Origin: Rhodocyclaceae bacterium | GTDB taxonomy: Bacteria; Pseudomonadota; Gammaproteobacteria; Burkholderiales; Rhodocyclaceae | Direction of reading: 5' to 3' | Length of the DNA: 60,140 nt | NCBI GenBank assembly: GCA_020445745.1 | Contig: JAGRGB010000069.1 | Coordinates: 1-60,140, forward strand | Shown: piece after piece, positions 1-9,315 of the stretch | Layout: each line of letters begins with the position of its first letter | Numbering within the stretch: position 1 is the first letter of the stretch | Translations under genes and position numbers: made by a program | Notes under the pieces: model-generated | Told to the model about the DNA's origin: nothing | Database searches by the model: none | Seen by the model: only the letters and a program-made list of their open reading frames with translations

Positions 1-1857
1 CACGAAAACAAGAGCCTGCTGCGCTTCATCACCTGCGGCAGCGTCGACGACGGCAAGAGCACCCTGATCGGACGGCTGCTCTACGAATCGAAGATGCTGT
101 TCGAGGATCAGCTCGCGGCGATGGAGGCCGACTCCAGGAAGTACGGTACCCAGGGCGAGGAGATCGATTTCGCGCTGCTGGTGGACGGCCTCGCCGCCGA
201 GCGCGAGCAAGGCATCACGATCGACGTCGCCTACCGCTTCTTCTCCACCGATCGGCGCAAGTTCATCGTCGCCGACACCCCGGGCCACGAGCAGTACACC
301 CGCAACATGGTCACCGGCGCATCCACCGCCGACGCCGCCGTGCTGATGGTCGACGCCCGCAAGGGCATCCTCACCCAGACCCGGCGCCACAGCTATCTGG
401 TGCGGATGATCGGCATCCGCCATGTCGTCGTGGCGATCAACAAGATGGACCTGGTCGGCTATTCCGAATCGACCTTCCGCCGGATCGTCGACGACTATCG
501 CGCGTTTGCCGCGCAGATCGGCATCGACGACGTCACCTTCATCCCGATGTCGGCCTTTCGCGGCGACAACATCGTGACCCCTTCGGAGGCCATGCCGTGG
601 TATCACGGCACGACCCTGATGGGCTATCTCGAGACCGTCGGCATCGACGAGGAACGCCTGCAGCGCGGCCCGTTCCGCCTGCCGGTGCAGTGGGTCAACC
701 GCCCCAACCTCGACTTCCGCGGCTTTGCCGGCACGATTGCCGGTGGCACCGTCAGGGTCGGCGACGCGATCCGTGTCCTGCCCTCCGGCAAGAGCAGTTC
801 GGTGGCCCGCATCGTGACCCGCGACGGCGACCTCGACCAGGCCGTCGCCGGCCAGTCGGTGACGCTGACGATGGCCGACGAGATCGACATCTCCCGCGGC
901 GACGTGATCTCCACCGCCGCGGCGCCGGCCGGCACCTCCGACCAGTTCGAAGTGGCGCTGGTGTGGATGCACGACGAGCCGATGCTGCCGGGCCGCAACT
1001 ATCTGCTGAAGATCGGCGCCAAGACGGTCACCGCGACGATCACCGAGATCAAGCACCAGGTGAACGTGAACACCATGGAGCACGTCGCCGCCAAGCAGCT
1101 CGAGCTCAACGCCATCGGCATCTGCAATCTCGGCCTCGACCGCCAGATCGCCTTCGATCCCTACGACGACAACCGCGACACCGGCGGCTTCGTCCTGATC
1201 GACCGGCTCAGCAACAACACGGTCGGCGCCGGCATGATCCATTTCGCGCTGCGCCGCGCCGACAACATCCACATCCAGCATGTGGACGTGGACAAGGCGG
1301 CGCGCGGCCGGCTCAAGCATCAGAAGCCGTGCGTGGTGTGGCTCACCGGCCTGTCCGGCGCCGGCAAATCGACGATCGCCAACCTGGTCGAGCAGAAGCT
1401 GCACACGATGGGCCACCACACCTACCTGCTCGACGGCGACAACGTGCGCCACGGCCTGTCGAAGGACCTCGGCTTCACCGACGCCGACCGCGTCGAGAAC
1501 ATCCGCCGCGTCGGCGAGGTGGCCAAGCTGATGCTCGACGCCGGCCTCGTCGTGCTGACCGCCTTCATCTCGCCTTTCCGCTCGGAGCGGCGCATGGCGC
1601 GAGCCCTGGTCGAGGCCGAGGAGTTCATCGAAGTGCACGTCGCGACGCCGCTGGCGGTGGCCGAGGAGCGCGATCCCAAGGGCCTCTACAAGAAGGCTCG
1701 GCGCGGCGAGCTGAAGAACTTCACCGGCATCGATTCTCCATACGAGGAGCCGGAGTCTCCGGAGCTGCGCATCGACACCTCACGTTGCACCCCCGACGAG
1801 GCGGCCAACCAGGTGATTGCAGCGCTGCGCAGCCACGGCATCCTGCTCGACAGCTGA
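1..1857 (+). CDS. cysNC: Bifunctional sulfate adenylyltransferase subunit 1 / adenylylsulfate kinase (5' truncated)
   Basis: Assimilatory sulfate activation: the CysN half is the GTPase subunit of ATP sulfurylase and the CysC half phosphorylates APS to PAPS. The reading frame is open from base 1, so the true start lies outside the window; an internal ATG at 94 would cut away the P-loop and is not the start. In the visible 618 residues I see GSVDDGKS (about 13-20), [12 protein letters not shown] (about 92-103) and NKMD (about 147-150), the GTPase boxes, followed by beta-barrel domains and a C-terminal kinase with GLSGAGKST (about 450-458). The partner CysD would be expected just upstream, outside the window. 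The gene ends 24 bp from the convergent flippase gene. PAPS could also supply sulfation of the neighbouring polysaccharide, but no sulfotransferase is visible, so this is only a possibility. Confidence 0.96.
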   Translation, partial: HENKSLLRFITCGSVDDGKSTLIGRLLYESKMLFEDQLAAMEADSRKYGTQGEEIDFALLVDGLAAEREQGITIDVAYRFFSTDRRKFIVADTPGHEQYTRNMVTGASTADAAVLMVDARKGILTQTRRHSYLVRMIGIRHVVVAINKMDLVGYSESTFRRIVDDYRAFAAQIGIDDVTFIPMSAFRGDNIVTPSEAMPWYHGTTLMGYLETVGIDEERLQRGPFRLPVQWVNRPNLDFRGFAGTIAGGTVRVGDAIRVLPSGKSSSVARIVTRDGDLDQAVAGQSVTLTMADEIDISRGDVISTAAAPAGTSDQFEVALVWMHDEPMLPGRNYLLKIGAKTVTATITEIKHQVNVNTMEHVAAKQLELNAIGICNLGLDRQIAFDPYDDNRDTGGFVLIDRLSNNTVGAGMIHFALRRADNIHIQHVDVDKAARGRLKHQKPCVVWLTGLSGAGKSTIANLVEQKLHTMGHHTYLLDGDNVRHGLSKDLGFTDADRVENIRRVGEVAKLMLDAGLVVLTAFISPFRSERRMARALVEAEEFIEVHVATPLAVAEERDPKGLYKKARRGELKNFTGIDSPYEEPESPELRIDTSRCTPDEAANQVIAALRSHGILLDS

Positions 1858-1881
1858 GCGGCGACACGCCCGGGCGGTGGA

Positions 1882-3318
1882 TCAGATCGCCAGGGCGGGG
1901 CGCCGGCCCCGCCAGCGAATCTGGCCGGAAAGCGTCATCAGCAGCCCGTAGGCTGCAGCGCCGGTGACCATTTCGAGCGCCAGGGTCCACGGCGCCGGCC
2001 CCGGCAGCAGTGCTTCGAGCGCAAACACCAGGCCGGCCATCGCGACGCTGCAGGTCAGCGGCAGCGCAAAGCGCACGTACATGCGGCGGAACGACAGGCC
2101 GATGATCCGGGTCACCACGAACATCGAGAAGTGCACCCAGACGACGGCGAGCGTCGAATAGGCGAGCGCCACCCCGCTCAGTCCCCAGCGGAGCCCGATC
2201 CACAGCGCGATTGCGGTCAGCGTCGTGTTCAGCAGGGACATGCGCAACTGGATATCGGGCCGGCCGATCGACTGATAGACCGCACCGACGGTGGTGCCGA
2301 CGGACTGTACGAGACCGGCCGCGCACAGGATCCGCAGCAGATCGGCGGTCACCAGCCAGTCACGACCGTAGACCACTTCGACGAAGGACGGCGCCACCGC
2401 GAAAATGCCCAGCACCATCGGGAAGGTCACGATCGACACCCCCTTGGTCATCTTCAGGAAGCCCTCGATCAGCATCTCGCGGTTCTCCGCGGTACGGGAC
2501 AGCGCAGGGAACGAGACGCGGGCGACCGCGGTGGAGACCGCCTGCAGCGGGTACACCATCAGGCGGTAGGCCAGCGTGTAGTAGCCCAGCGAGGTGGCGC
2601 CGAGAAACTTGCCGACGAACAGATAGTCGAGGTTGCGCGCCAGGTAGTTCACCGAATTGAAGCCGGCCATGTTGAGGCCGAACGGCACCAGTTCGCCCAG
2701 CGCGCCGCGGTCGAAGCACCAGCGTGGTCGCCAGTCCGACGACAGCCACAGTCCGGCGGTCGTCAAAGCCGGCATCAGCACCAGTTGCAGCACCAGGCTC
2801 CAGACGCCGAATCCGGCCGCCGCGAGGGCGATCGCGATCCCGCCGGCCAGCAGCACGGCAGCCGTCTCGACGAGGCCGAGACGGCGAAAGTCGATCGCCC
2901 TTACCAGGACGGCCTGCTGGACGATGCCGAGGGCACCCGCGACGAAGAGCAACGACAACACTCGCAGGACCGCCGCCAGCTCCGGCGCGTCGAAGAAGGC
3001 GGAGATCACCGGCGCGAGCAGGTTGGTCAGGCCGCACAAGGCCAGACCGACGATCTGGTTGAGCCAGAACATCGACGACAGATGACGCTCGTCGATCTGC
3101 TGGCGCTGCACCAGCGCGCCGCTGACGCCGACATCGTTGATGATCATCGCGAAGCCGGTGAACACGGTGGCCATGCCGATCAGCCCGAAATCTGCCGGCG
3201 TCAGCAATCTCGCCAGCACGATCGTGGTCACGAAGACGATCAGCTGACGCCCGACCTGGGATGCCAGCGCCCAGGCGATGCCGCGCCCGACGCCGGCGGG
3301 CGGTGCCGCAGCCTTCAC
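1882..3318 (-). CDS. Oligosaccharide flippase (Wzx-like, MOP superfamily)
   Basis: Multi-pass inner-membrane protein that probably flips lipid-linked repeat units across the membrane. The protein of about 478 residues begins with a GRGIAWALASQVGRQL segment and has roughly 12-14 hydrophobic helices with typical MOP-family features such as LARLLTPADFGLIGMA near the N-terminus and a central LGYYTLAYRL. I chose the GTG at 3318, which lies 11 bp after the upstream stop codon; the ATG at 3390 would overlap the pyruvyl transferase gene by 61 bp and adds an arginine-rich tail that looks non-native. It is the last gene of the long minus-strand EPS series. The substrate cannot be told from sequence. 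Confidence 0.88.
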   Translation of the reverse strand: MKAAAPPAGVGRGIAWALASQVGRQLIVFVTTIVLARLLTPADFGLIGMATVFTGFAMIINDVGVSGALVQRQQIDERHLSSMFWLNQIVGLALCGLTNLLAPVISAFFDAPELAAVLRVLSLLFVAGALGIVQQAVLVRAIDFRRLGLVETAAVLLAGGIAIALAAAGFGVWSLVLQLVLMPALTTAGLWLSSDWRPRWCFDRGALGELVPFGLNMAGFNSVNYLARNLDYLFVGKFLGATSLGYYTLAYRLMVYPLQAVSTAVARVSFPALSRTAENREMLIEGFLKMTKGVSIVTFPMVLGIFAVAPSFVEVVYGRDWLVTADLLRILCAAGLVQSVGTTVGAVYQSIGRPDIQLRMSLLNTTLTAIALWIGLRWGLSGVALAYSTLAVVWVHFSMFVVTRIIGLSFRRMYVRFALPLTCSVAMAGLVFALEALLPGPAPWTLALEMVTGAAAYGLLMTLSGQIRWRGRRPALAI

Positions 3319-3329
3319 GCTGCGCCCCC

Positions 3330-4673
3330 TCAGGCGGCGTCGACCGCGCGAACGTCGGTCATGTCGCCATCCGTCATGCGCCCGAGCCACTCGCGATGCG
3401 CCCGGGCGAGTACTTCACGGTAGATCGAGGCGATCGATCCAGCCTGCTCCGACGCCACCCGCACCTGCGACCGGATGCCGTCGCGCTCCCGCCAGCAGGC
3501 ATCGAAAGTGTCCTTGAAGCGATCCAGCGATTCGTCCTGCCAGCAGCTCGGGATCGCGCCGAGGCCGATCTTCTCCATCATGCCCTCGACCTTGAACTGG
3601 TTCTTGATGCACATGAAGGGCACGCCCGCCTGGATCGCGAAGATCGTCGGGTGGTAGCGGGACGAGATGAAGAATCCGGTGCGGGAAATCGCATCGCGCT
3701 GGAAGTCCGAATCGAGATTTGGCGGCAGGATGCTGACCCGCTGCGGCTGGCTGACGGCGGCACGGATCTGTTCGAGGGCCGGCATGTCGAAGGCCAGGTG
3801 CGGAAACAGCAGCAGCCTGCCCGCGCTGCGCGACAGCACGTGGTCCATCAGCGCACAGAATTGCCTCAGATAGGCCTCGCGATCGAACGGATTGGTGGGC
3901 TTGCGGGCGGGCGTCATCGAAATGCAGACGCCGACGGCGTCCCCCCCGATGTCTGCCATGAAATCCTCATAGGCCCGTCGCTCGGGTTCGGGCTTTCCTG
4001 TCAGCGACCAGCGACTCGCGTACACTATGTCGATCGCCGCCTCGACGTTGGCGAGCGAAGGAAACTTCTGCCGCAGGTGCCCGAGCGACACCTCTTCGCG
4101 TACGACGATCCGGCTGGCGCCCTGCAATACCGACTGCACGAGGCCATCGGAAGCCGTCGACGCCTCGAACGGCCCCGCCGAGACCGCCAGGATCATGTAC
4201 GGCTTGCCGACGCGCTGGGCCAGCCGGAGCGGCTCGACGATTCTCTCCTTGGCGCTGTACATGTCGCCCAGGGTCGGCCCCTGGGGGGCGCTGAGGATCA
4301 GGTCGTAGGGCCGTACGAGAGACTCGTCGGCGAGCGATCCGGCCCGGTGAAGCGTGGTCGTGACGATCCGCGCGAGCTTGCGCGGCACCCGGGCATTGAG
4401 CGCCGAGTGCATGCCGCGAGGAATCTCCGCATACCAGTACTCGCCGATTCTGGAGCGCTCGACCCGCATGTCGGCGTCGATGTCCAGGTCCTCGTTGCGA
4501 AACGGCAGCACGGAGACCGAGACTTCGCCGGTGATCGACTTGAGCAGTCGGTTCAGCGTATTGAGCATCGCTTCGTCTCCGCGGTTGCCACCCCACGCGT
4601 TCGCGATCAGCACCCGCCATTGCAGGACTTTCCCGGCCGCGCCGTCCCGTTCGTTTCCTATTGCGCCATTCAT
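3330..4673 (-). CDS. Polysaccharide pyruvyl transferase family protein
   Basis: Members of this family (CsaB/WcaK-like) add ketal pyruvate from phosphoenolpyruvate to sugar residues of surface polysaccharides. The 447-residue protein has the N-terminal motif NAWGGNRGDEAMLN (about residues 25-38) and the C-terminal signature SSRYHPTIFAIQAGVPF that is typical of the family. No signal peptide or membrane helix is evident, so it should act in the cytoplasm on the lipid-linked intermediate. It sits 33 bp downstream of a GT4 gene and 11 bp upstream of the flippase gene, so pyruvylation before flipping is the simplest reading. The sugar target is unknown. Confidence 0.85.
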   Translation of the reverse strand: MNGAIGNERDGAAGKVLQWRVLIANAWGGNRGDEAMLNTLNRLLKSITGEVSVSVLPFRNEDLDIDADMRVERSRIGEYWYAEIPRGMHSALNARVPRKLARIVTTTLHRAGSLADESLVRPYDLILSAPQGPTLGDMYSAKERIVEPLRLAQRVGKPYMILAVSAGPFEASTASDGLVQSVLQGASRIVVREEVSLGHLRQKFPSLANVEAAIDIVYASRWSLTGKPEPERRAYEDFMADIGGDAVGVCISMTPARKPTNPFDREAYLRQFCALMDHVLSRSAGRLLLFPHLAFDMPALEQIRAAVSQPQRVSILPPNLDSDFQRDAISRTGFFISSRYHPTIFAIQAGVPFMCIKNQFKVEGMMEKIGLGAIPSCWQDESLDRFKDTFDACWRERDGIRSQVRVASEQAGSIASIYREVLARAHREWLGRMTDGDMTDVRAVDAA

Positions 4674-4706
4674 AGCGATCCGCCTCCGCTCAATATCACG
4701 ATGCCA

Positions 4707-5939
4707 TCATTGCCTGGCGAGATGGGACACGGCGGGCGCGTTCGTGCCGCCGCCCTCGCCGACGCCCGCCAGGGCGCCGAGAACCACCCGCTGAAATTCG
4801 GTCCGGAACCGCGCCTCCGCGAAACGCTCGGCGTTGGCGCGACATGCGCGCGCGTCGATCGCCGGGGCGATCGCCTCGAACCGCTCGACCGCCCGGCAGA
4901 TCTCGTCCACCGTCTGCTCGCCGAAGAACAGGCCGGTGCGATGCTCACCATCGCCCACCACGGTCTCCAGCGCACCGCCCTTGCCATAGGCGATCACCGG
5001 CGTGCCGCAGGCCTGGGCCTCCACCGGCGTGATGCCGAAATCCTCCTCGGCGGCGAAGACGAAGGCCCGCGCGCGCTGCATGTGGTCCACCAGCGCCTCG
5101 TTGCCCTGGTAGCCGAGCAGACGCACGTTGGGTCCTGCGGCAGCACGCGCGCGCTCGAATTCCGGCCCGTCGCCGACCACCACCAGCTGCCGCCCCGGCA
5201 TTCGCGAGAATGCCTCGATGATCAGCGGCATCTTCTTGTAGGGCACCATCCGCGATGCCGTGAAGTAAAACTCCTCCTTGTCCTCGCGCAGGCTGAAGCG
5301 ATCGATGTTCACCGGCGGATGTACGACTTCGGCGTCCCGCCGATAGACTTTCCTGATGCGCCGCGCGATGAAGTCCGAGTTGGCGACGAAACGGTCCACG
5401 CCGTTGGCCGAGCGCAGATCCCAGATCCGCATGTAGTGCAGCACTAGGCGTGCCAGCGCGCTGCGGATGCCGCGTGTCAGCCTGGCCTCGGCGAGGTACT
5501 GATGCTGCAGGTCCCAGGCATAGCGCATCGGCGAATGGACGTAGCTGACGTGAAGCTGATCGGGGCCGGTGATGACGCCCTTGGCCACCGCATGGCTGCT
5601 CGAGATCACCAGGTCGTAGCGGCCGAGGTCGAGTTGCTCGATCGCCAGCGCCATCAGCGGCAGATAGGCGCGATACCTGCGCCGGGCCCACGGCAGCCGC
5701 TGCACGAAGGTCGTCGTGGCGCGCTTGCCGTGCAGTTGCCGACGGTCCTCGTCGGACAGGAAGTCGACGACCGCGAAGAGGTCGGCACCCGGCCAGATGT
5801 GGAGGATCTGCTCCAGTACACGCTCGCCGCCGGCACAGGCGGTGAGCCAGTCGTGGACGACGGCGACCCGCAATGGGCGCGGCCCGGTCACAGGGCTGGC
5901 AACATCGTTCGCAGCAGGCATCTCGCCGCATTTTCCCAT
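4707..5939 (-). CDS. Glycosyltransferase family 4
   Basis: Retaining GT-B glycosyltransferase that would add one sugar to the growing repeat unit at the cytoplasmic face of the membrane. The 410-residue product has an N-terminal acceptor domain beginning RPLRVAVVHDWLTACAGGERVLE and a C-terminal donor domain with EEDFGITPVEAQACGTPVIA, the E-x7-E motif of GT4. The ATG at 5939 overlaps the preceding gene by 52 bp; a second ATG at 5921 also overlaps it, so the start is not firmly settled. Its place in the minus-strand EPS series implies an assembly role. The sugar donor cannot be assigned. Confidence 0.88.
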   Translation of the reverse strand: MGKCGEMPAANDVASPVTGPRPLRVAVVHDWLTACAGGERVLEQILHIWPGADLFAVVDFLSDEDRRQLHGKRATTTFVQRLPWARRRYRAYLPLMALAIEQLDLGRYDLVISSSHAVAKGVITGPDQLHVSYVHSPMRYAWDLQHQYLAEARLTRGIRSALARLVLHYMRIWDLRSANGVDRFVANSDFIARRIRKVYRRDAEVVHPPVNIDRFSLREDKEEFYFTASRMVPYKKMPLIIEAFSRMPGRQLVVVGDGPEFERARAAAGPNVRLLGYQGNEALVDHMQRARAFVFAAEEDFGITPVEAQACGTPVIAYGKGGALETVVGDGEHRTGLFFGEQTVDEICRAVERFEAIAPAIDARACRANAERFAEARFRTEFQRVVLGALAGVGEGGGTNAPAVSHLARQ

Positions 5940-6967
5940 GTCAGGTTCTCACTCAGTTTGCGGCCGACGGCTGCCCGCTCGGCGCGCCCCCGCGGATCCG
6001 CCAGCAAGCCGTCGAGCCGTCGCGCCAGTTCGCCGGCATCCCGGGGATCGAAGTAGAGCGCCGCGTCGCCACAGACCTCTGGGATCGACGCCGCATTCGC
6101 CGCCAGCACCGGGCAGCCGCAGGCCATGGCCTCGACCGGCGGCAACCCGAAGCCCTCGTAGACCGAGGGAAAGACGAAGCAGGCGGCGTGCCGGTACAGC
6201 GCCTGCAGCTGCGCGTCCGAGACGTAGCCCACGTACTTGACGAAGGGCGGCAGCGCGTTGCCGCCGCCGAACACCCTCGGGTTCTGTCCTCCGGCGATGA
6301 CGACATCGAACGACGGGTCGTCGAGGCGCGCCAGGGCCTCGACGACGACGGCGAAGTTCTTGTGCGGCGACAGGCTGCTGACCGCGAGCACGAAGGGGCG
6401 CCGCCGCAGGCCGTGTCGATCCAGCGTCGCCTCGTCCGCGGTGCCCCGCAGGATGTGCTCGGCGCCCTCGGGAAGGACCACGACGTCGTCGCGCGCACCG
6501 AACAGCACGGCCAATTCACGCCGCGAGAAATCGGACACCGTCGCGACCAGCTCGGAGCGGCGGTACAGGCGCGGGATCATCATTCGATACCAGGTACGGA
6601 ACTTCCGGCCATAGGCCTCGGGCACCCGGAAGGTCGCCGCGTCGTGGATGACGACCAGTTGCCGGCGGCGCAGCAGCGGCCCGGAATTGCACAGGTTCAG
6701 CAGCAGGCTGTCCGGCTCGAAGCGGGCCAGTTCCAGTTGCTCCCAGGCGTGACTTCGAAGCCGGCCGCACTCCGCCACCGGCGTGTCTGCGAGCCAGTCC
6801 GGCAACGCCGTTCCCGGCGGCACGACGACCTTCAGATCGGGCACCGCGTCGGCACCGTCACGACGCAGTGCAGCCAGCGCCCGCAGCATTTCACCGGCGA
6901 AGCGGTCGACGCCGGTGACACTGCGACCGAGGAAGCGGCCATTGACGATCACGGTGCGCCGGCTCAT
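5888..6967 (-). CDS. Glycosyltransferase family 4
   Basis: Predicted GT-B sugar transferase of 359 residues. The N-terminus MSRRTVIVNGRFLGRSVTGVD is the glycine-rich start seen in mannosyltransferase-like GT4 enzymes, and the C-terminal domain carries PSVYEGFGLPPVEAMACGCP with the E-x7-E pair that contacts the nucleotide sugar. No membrane segment is apparent. The start overlaps the acyltransferase stop by 4 bp, which argues for translational coupling within the EPS operon. It probably adds one residue of the repeat unit; donor and linkage are unknown. Confidence 0.9.
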   Translation of the reverse strand: MSRRTVIVNGRFLGRSVTGVDRFAGEMLRALAALRRDGADAVPDLKVVVPPGTALPDWLADTPVAECGRLRSHAWEQLELARFEPDSLLLNLCNSGPLLRRRQLVVIHDAATFRVPEAYGRKFRTWYRMMIPRLYRRSELVATVSDFSRRELAVLFGARDDVVVLPEGAEHILRGTADEATLDRHGLRRRPFVLAVSSLSPHKNFAVVVEALARLDDPSFDVVIAGGQNPRVFGGGNALPPFVKYVGYVSDAQLQALYRHAACFVFPSVYEGFGLPPVEAMACGCPVLAANAASIPEVCGDAALYFDPRDAGELARRLDGLLADPRGRAERAAVGRKLSENLTWENAARCLLRTMLPAL

Positions 6968-8019
6968 CGCGCTGCGGCCCTCCGCCCGATGCCGAGCGCG
7001 GCACCGGGGAGCCCTCGCCAGTGGCCCCCTTCGGCCAGCCGGCAGACCAGCAGCGGCACGGCCACACCGGCTGCGACTCCGAGCACCAGATTGATCGCGT
7101 AGCTGTCGATCCCGGCGACCCGCGTCAGGAACACGCGCAGGCCCGCGGCGACGATCACATGCATGACGTAGATCGCCATCGACGCCTCGCCGACCACCGC
7201 CAAGGCCCGTGGCGCGAGGCCGATCAGGCAGCGGGCGGCGATGACCACGCTGGCGATCGATAGGCTGCCGAGCAGCAGCGCCGCCGATCCGTAGTCGTCG
7301 CCGCGCAGGCCGAAGAACTCGTGGTACGCGAACTGGGCAGCGGCGAAGGTCGCCATGGCAAGCAGCAGCGTGGCCGGTCCGGGAGCTGCCCGGTCACGGG
7401 CCAGCAACGGGCCGCAAAGCGCGCCCAGGCAGAAATACACCAGGCTGCGCGCGAGTGGCGGGAGGATCCACAGGCCGTGCCAGGAATCGTGACCGAGATA
7501 CAGCACCAGCGCGGCCACGCTCAACACGATCACGCCATGGCGCGGAAGGGCATGGCGCGCGATCGCGAGCAGACAAAAGCACAGGAACAGCACGTAAAGG
7601 AACCAGAACTGGGCGCGTGGTGACCACAGCACGGCGAACACGTCCGCGTAGCGGACCGAGCCGTTGGTGAATTCGCCAGCCCAGACCTCGAGCAGGCCCT
7701 GCGCCAGCGACCACACGAGATAGGGCGCGCCGATCGTGACGAGCTTGTCGGCGATCAGTCCGCTGGCGCCGCGGCGCATGCTGGACGGCACCGCCAACAG
7801 GCCCGCCAGCCAGAAGAACAAGGGCATGTGAAACGAGTAGATGACGCTGTCTGCCGTTGCCAGGGCGGGCGGCGGTGACCCGCCGAGCGCAGCGACCGTG
7901 CCACGGGCGACGTGGCCATAGACCACCAGGCAGATGCCGATCGCCTTGGCCGCGTCGATCCAGGCGACCCGTCCCGAACGGCTCGCGCGCGTGGCTGGTT
8001 GGCATCCAGATCGCGTCAT
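6964..8019 (-). CDS. Acyltransferase family 3 membrane protein
   Basis: Integral membrane O-acyltransferase (Acyl_transf_3/OafA-like) that typically transfers acetyl groups to sugar hydroxyls of surface polysaccharides. The 351-residue protein has the N-terminal signature RVAWIDAAKAIGICLVVYGH, in which the histidine is the usual catalytic candidate, followed by about ten hydrophobic helices including YSFHMPLFFWLAGLL. Its ATG directly abuts the stop of the glycosidase gene and its own stop overlaps the next glycosyltransferase by 4 bp. Together with the pyruvyl transferase it suggests a decorated polysaccharide. Acetyl as the transferred group is the commonest case but is inferred. Confidence 0.9.
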   Translation of the reverse strand: MTRSGCQPATRASRSGRVAWIDAAKAIGICLVVYGHVARGTVAALGGSPPPALATADSVIYSFHMPLFFWLAGLLAVPSSMRRGASGLIADKLVTIGAPYLVWSLAQGLLEVWAGEFTNGSVRYADVFAVLWSPRAQFWFLYVLFLCFCLLAIARHALPRHGVIVLSVAALVLYLGHDSWHGLWILPPLARSLVYFCLGALCGPLLARDRAAPGPATLLLAMATFAAAQFAYHEFFGLRGDDYGSAALLLGSLSIASVVIAARCLIGLAPRALAVVGEASMAIYVMHVIVAAGLRVFLTRVAGIDSYAINLVLGVAAGVAVPLLVCRLAEGGHWRGLPGAALGIGRRAAAR

Positions 8020-9315
8020 CTACTCGACCACCGCGACCCGCGGCCAGTCGGCCGCGGCGTCGCTCGCCAGCACGACGGGACTCTCACCGACCCGAAGCGA
8101 CAGGGGTCCCGGCGTGTCGATCCGGCCACCGCCGTCGAGCCCCCGGTACCAGGACCCGGCGAGGCCATCGACGGACAGCCGGGTGCCGCCGGGCGCGCTC
8201 GACCACAACGCGAGGAATCTGTGACCCGGCCGGCAGGAGCCCGATACCTGATGCACCGACGGCGTGACCGCCCTTGCCTCGAAGCCGGCGCCGCCGTGCA
8301 TGCAGGCAGACCAGCGGGCGATCACCGCTGCGGCCGCCCGCGGGCTGCCGTCCGGCCGCAGCAAGCCGAACACATGCTCGACCTTGCGCGCATCACGCCC
8401 GCCGTCGGCCAGTTCGTACCACCAGACGCCGCGCACATAGTCGCGCGCGCGCGCCAGCAGCAGGAAGCGCTCGGCGAAGGCGGCCTGGCGGGCCTCGGAG
8501 ATGCCATCGGCGGCCTTGCCCGAGACCGGCCAGCCGATCTCGGTGACGTAGACCGGTGGCGGTGGCAGCGCCACGGCACCGGCCCAGCGGCGCAGCTTGC
8601 CGTCGAGCAGGTCGAGCCAGCGGATTGCCTGCTCGGGACTGCGATCGCTGGCATGCCGGAAGCTGTAGGGATGCACCGAGAAACCGTCGGCGTGGCGCAG
8701 CGCGCCGGTCGCCAGCAGGCTGTCGGTCCACTTGCCATCGTAGCCGGCCGTGGCTCCCATCAGCACCGTCGCGTCCGGGGCGACTGCGCGAATGCGCCTG
8801 GCGGCAGCCACCGCGAGACGCGCATAGTCTTCGGCGCGACCGGCCGCCGGCGGATGGGCGCCCATGCCGCCGTTCCATTCGTTCCAGATCTCCAGGATCG
8901 GCCTGCTGCCGGCCAACCGCCTGGCCACCGCCTCGGCGTAAGCGGCGAAGCCTTCGACCGCCTGAGGCGAAAGCGGCAGTCCGCCCCCGTAGAGGCGGTT
9001 GCCATAGTCGAGCACCACCAATGGCCGCCCGTTCGGCCGGCGCGAGACGCCCTCGAACAGGTCCACGACGCGTTCGGCGGTGACGTCGCCGCCGTAGCTG
9101 CCCCGCGCCTTCTCGAACCTGGCCCAATACAGTTCGTCACGTACCGAACGGAATCCCAGCCGCTCGACGCGCTCGAGCACCGGCCCCACGTACTGGCGCC
9201 CCTGGCCCACGTGCGTGCCGGCGCCGAGCAGGAAACCGGCGGCGGCGGCCGGCGCCGTGCAGCACCAGAAGGTCAAGCCGACAGCGGCCGCGAAGATGCC
9301 CGAATGACGGGTCAT
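8020..9315 (-). CDS. Secreted clan GH-A glycoside hydrolase in the EPS operon
   Basis: Predicted endoglycosidase of 431 residues, loosely like the GH39 PslG type. It starts with a signal peptide (hydrophobic stretch about 8-19, cleavage probably after the alanines near residue 26). The EIWNEWNGG segment gives the acid/base pair N145-E146, and VYVTEIGWP gives a candidate nucleophile E259, the standard clan GH-A arrangement. The C-terminal third (about 310-431) forms a separate beta-rich domain. The start overlaps the upstream polymerase stop by 4 bp (ATGA). A hydrolase inside an EPS operon usually trims or releases the polymer in the periplasm. The exact GH family cannot be fixed by eye. A longer open frame continues upstream but is a shadow of the polymerase gene. 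Confidence 0.85.
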   Translation of the reverse strand: MTRHSGIFAAAVGLTFWCCTAPAAAAGFLLGAGTHVGQGRQYVGPVLERVERLGFRSVRDELYWARFEKARGSYGGDVTAERVVDLFEGVSRRPNGRPLVVLDYGNRLYGGGLPLSPQAVEGFAAYAEAVARRLAGSRPILEIWNEWNGGMGAHPPAAGRAEDYARLAVAAARRIRAVAPDATVLMGATAGYDGKWTDSLLATGALRHADGFSVHPYSFRHASDRSPEQAIRWLDLLDGKLRRWAGAVALPPPPVYVTEIGWPVSGKAADGISEARQAAFAERFLLLARARDYVRGVWWYELADGGRDARKVEHVFGLLRPDGSPRAAAAVIARWSACMHGGAGFEARAVTPSVHQVSGSCRPGHRFLALWSSAPGGTRLSVDGLAGSWYRGLDGGGRIDTPGPLSLRVGESPVVLASDAAADWPRVAVVE

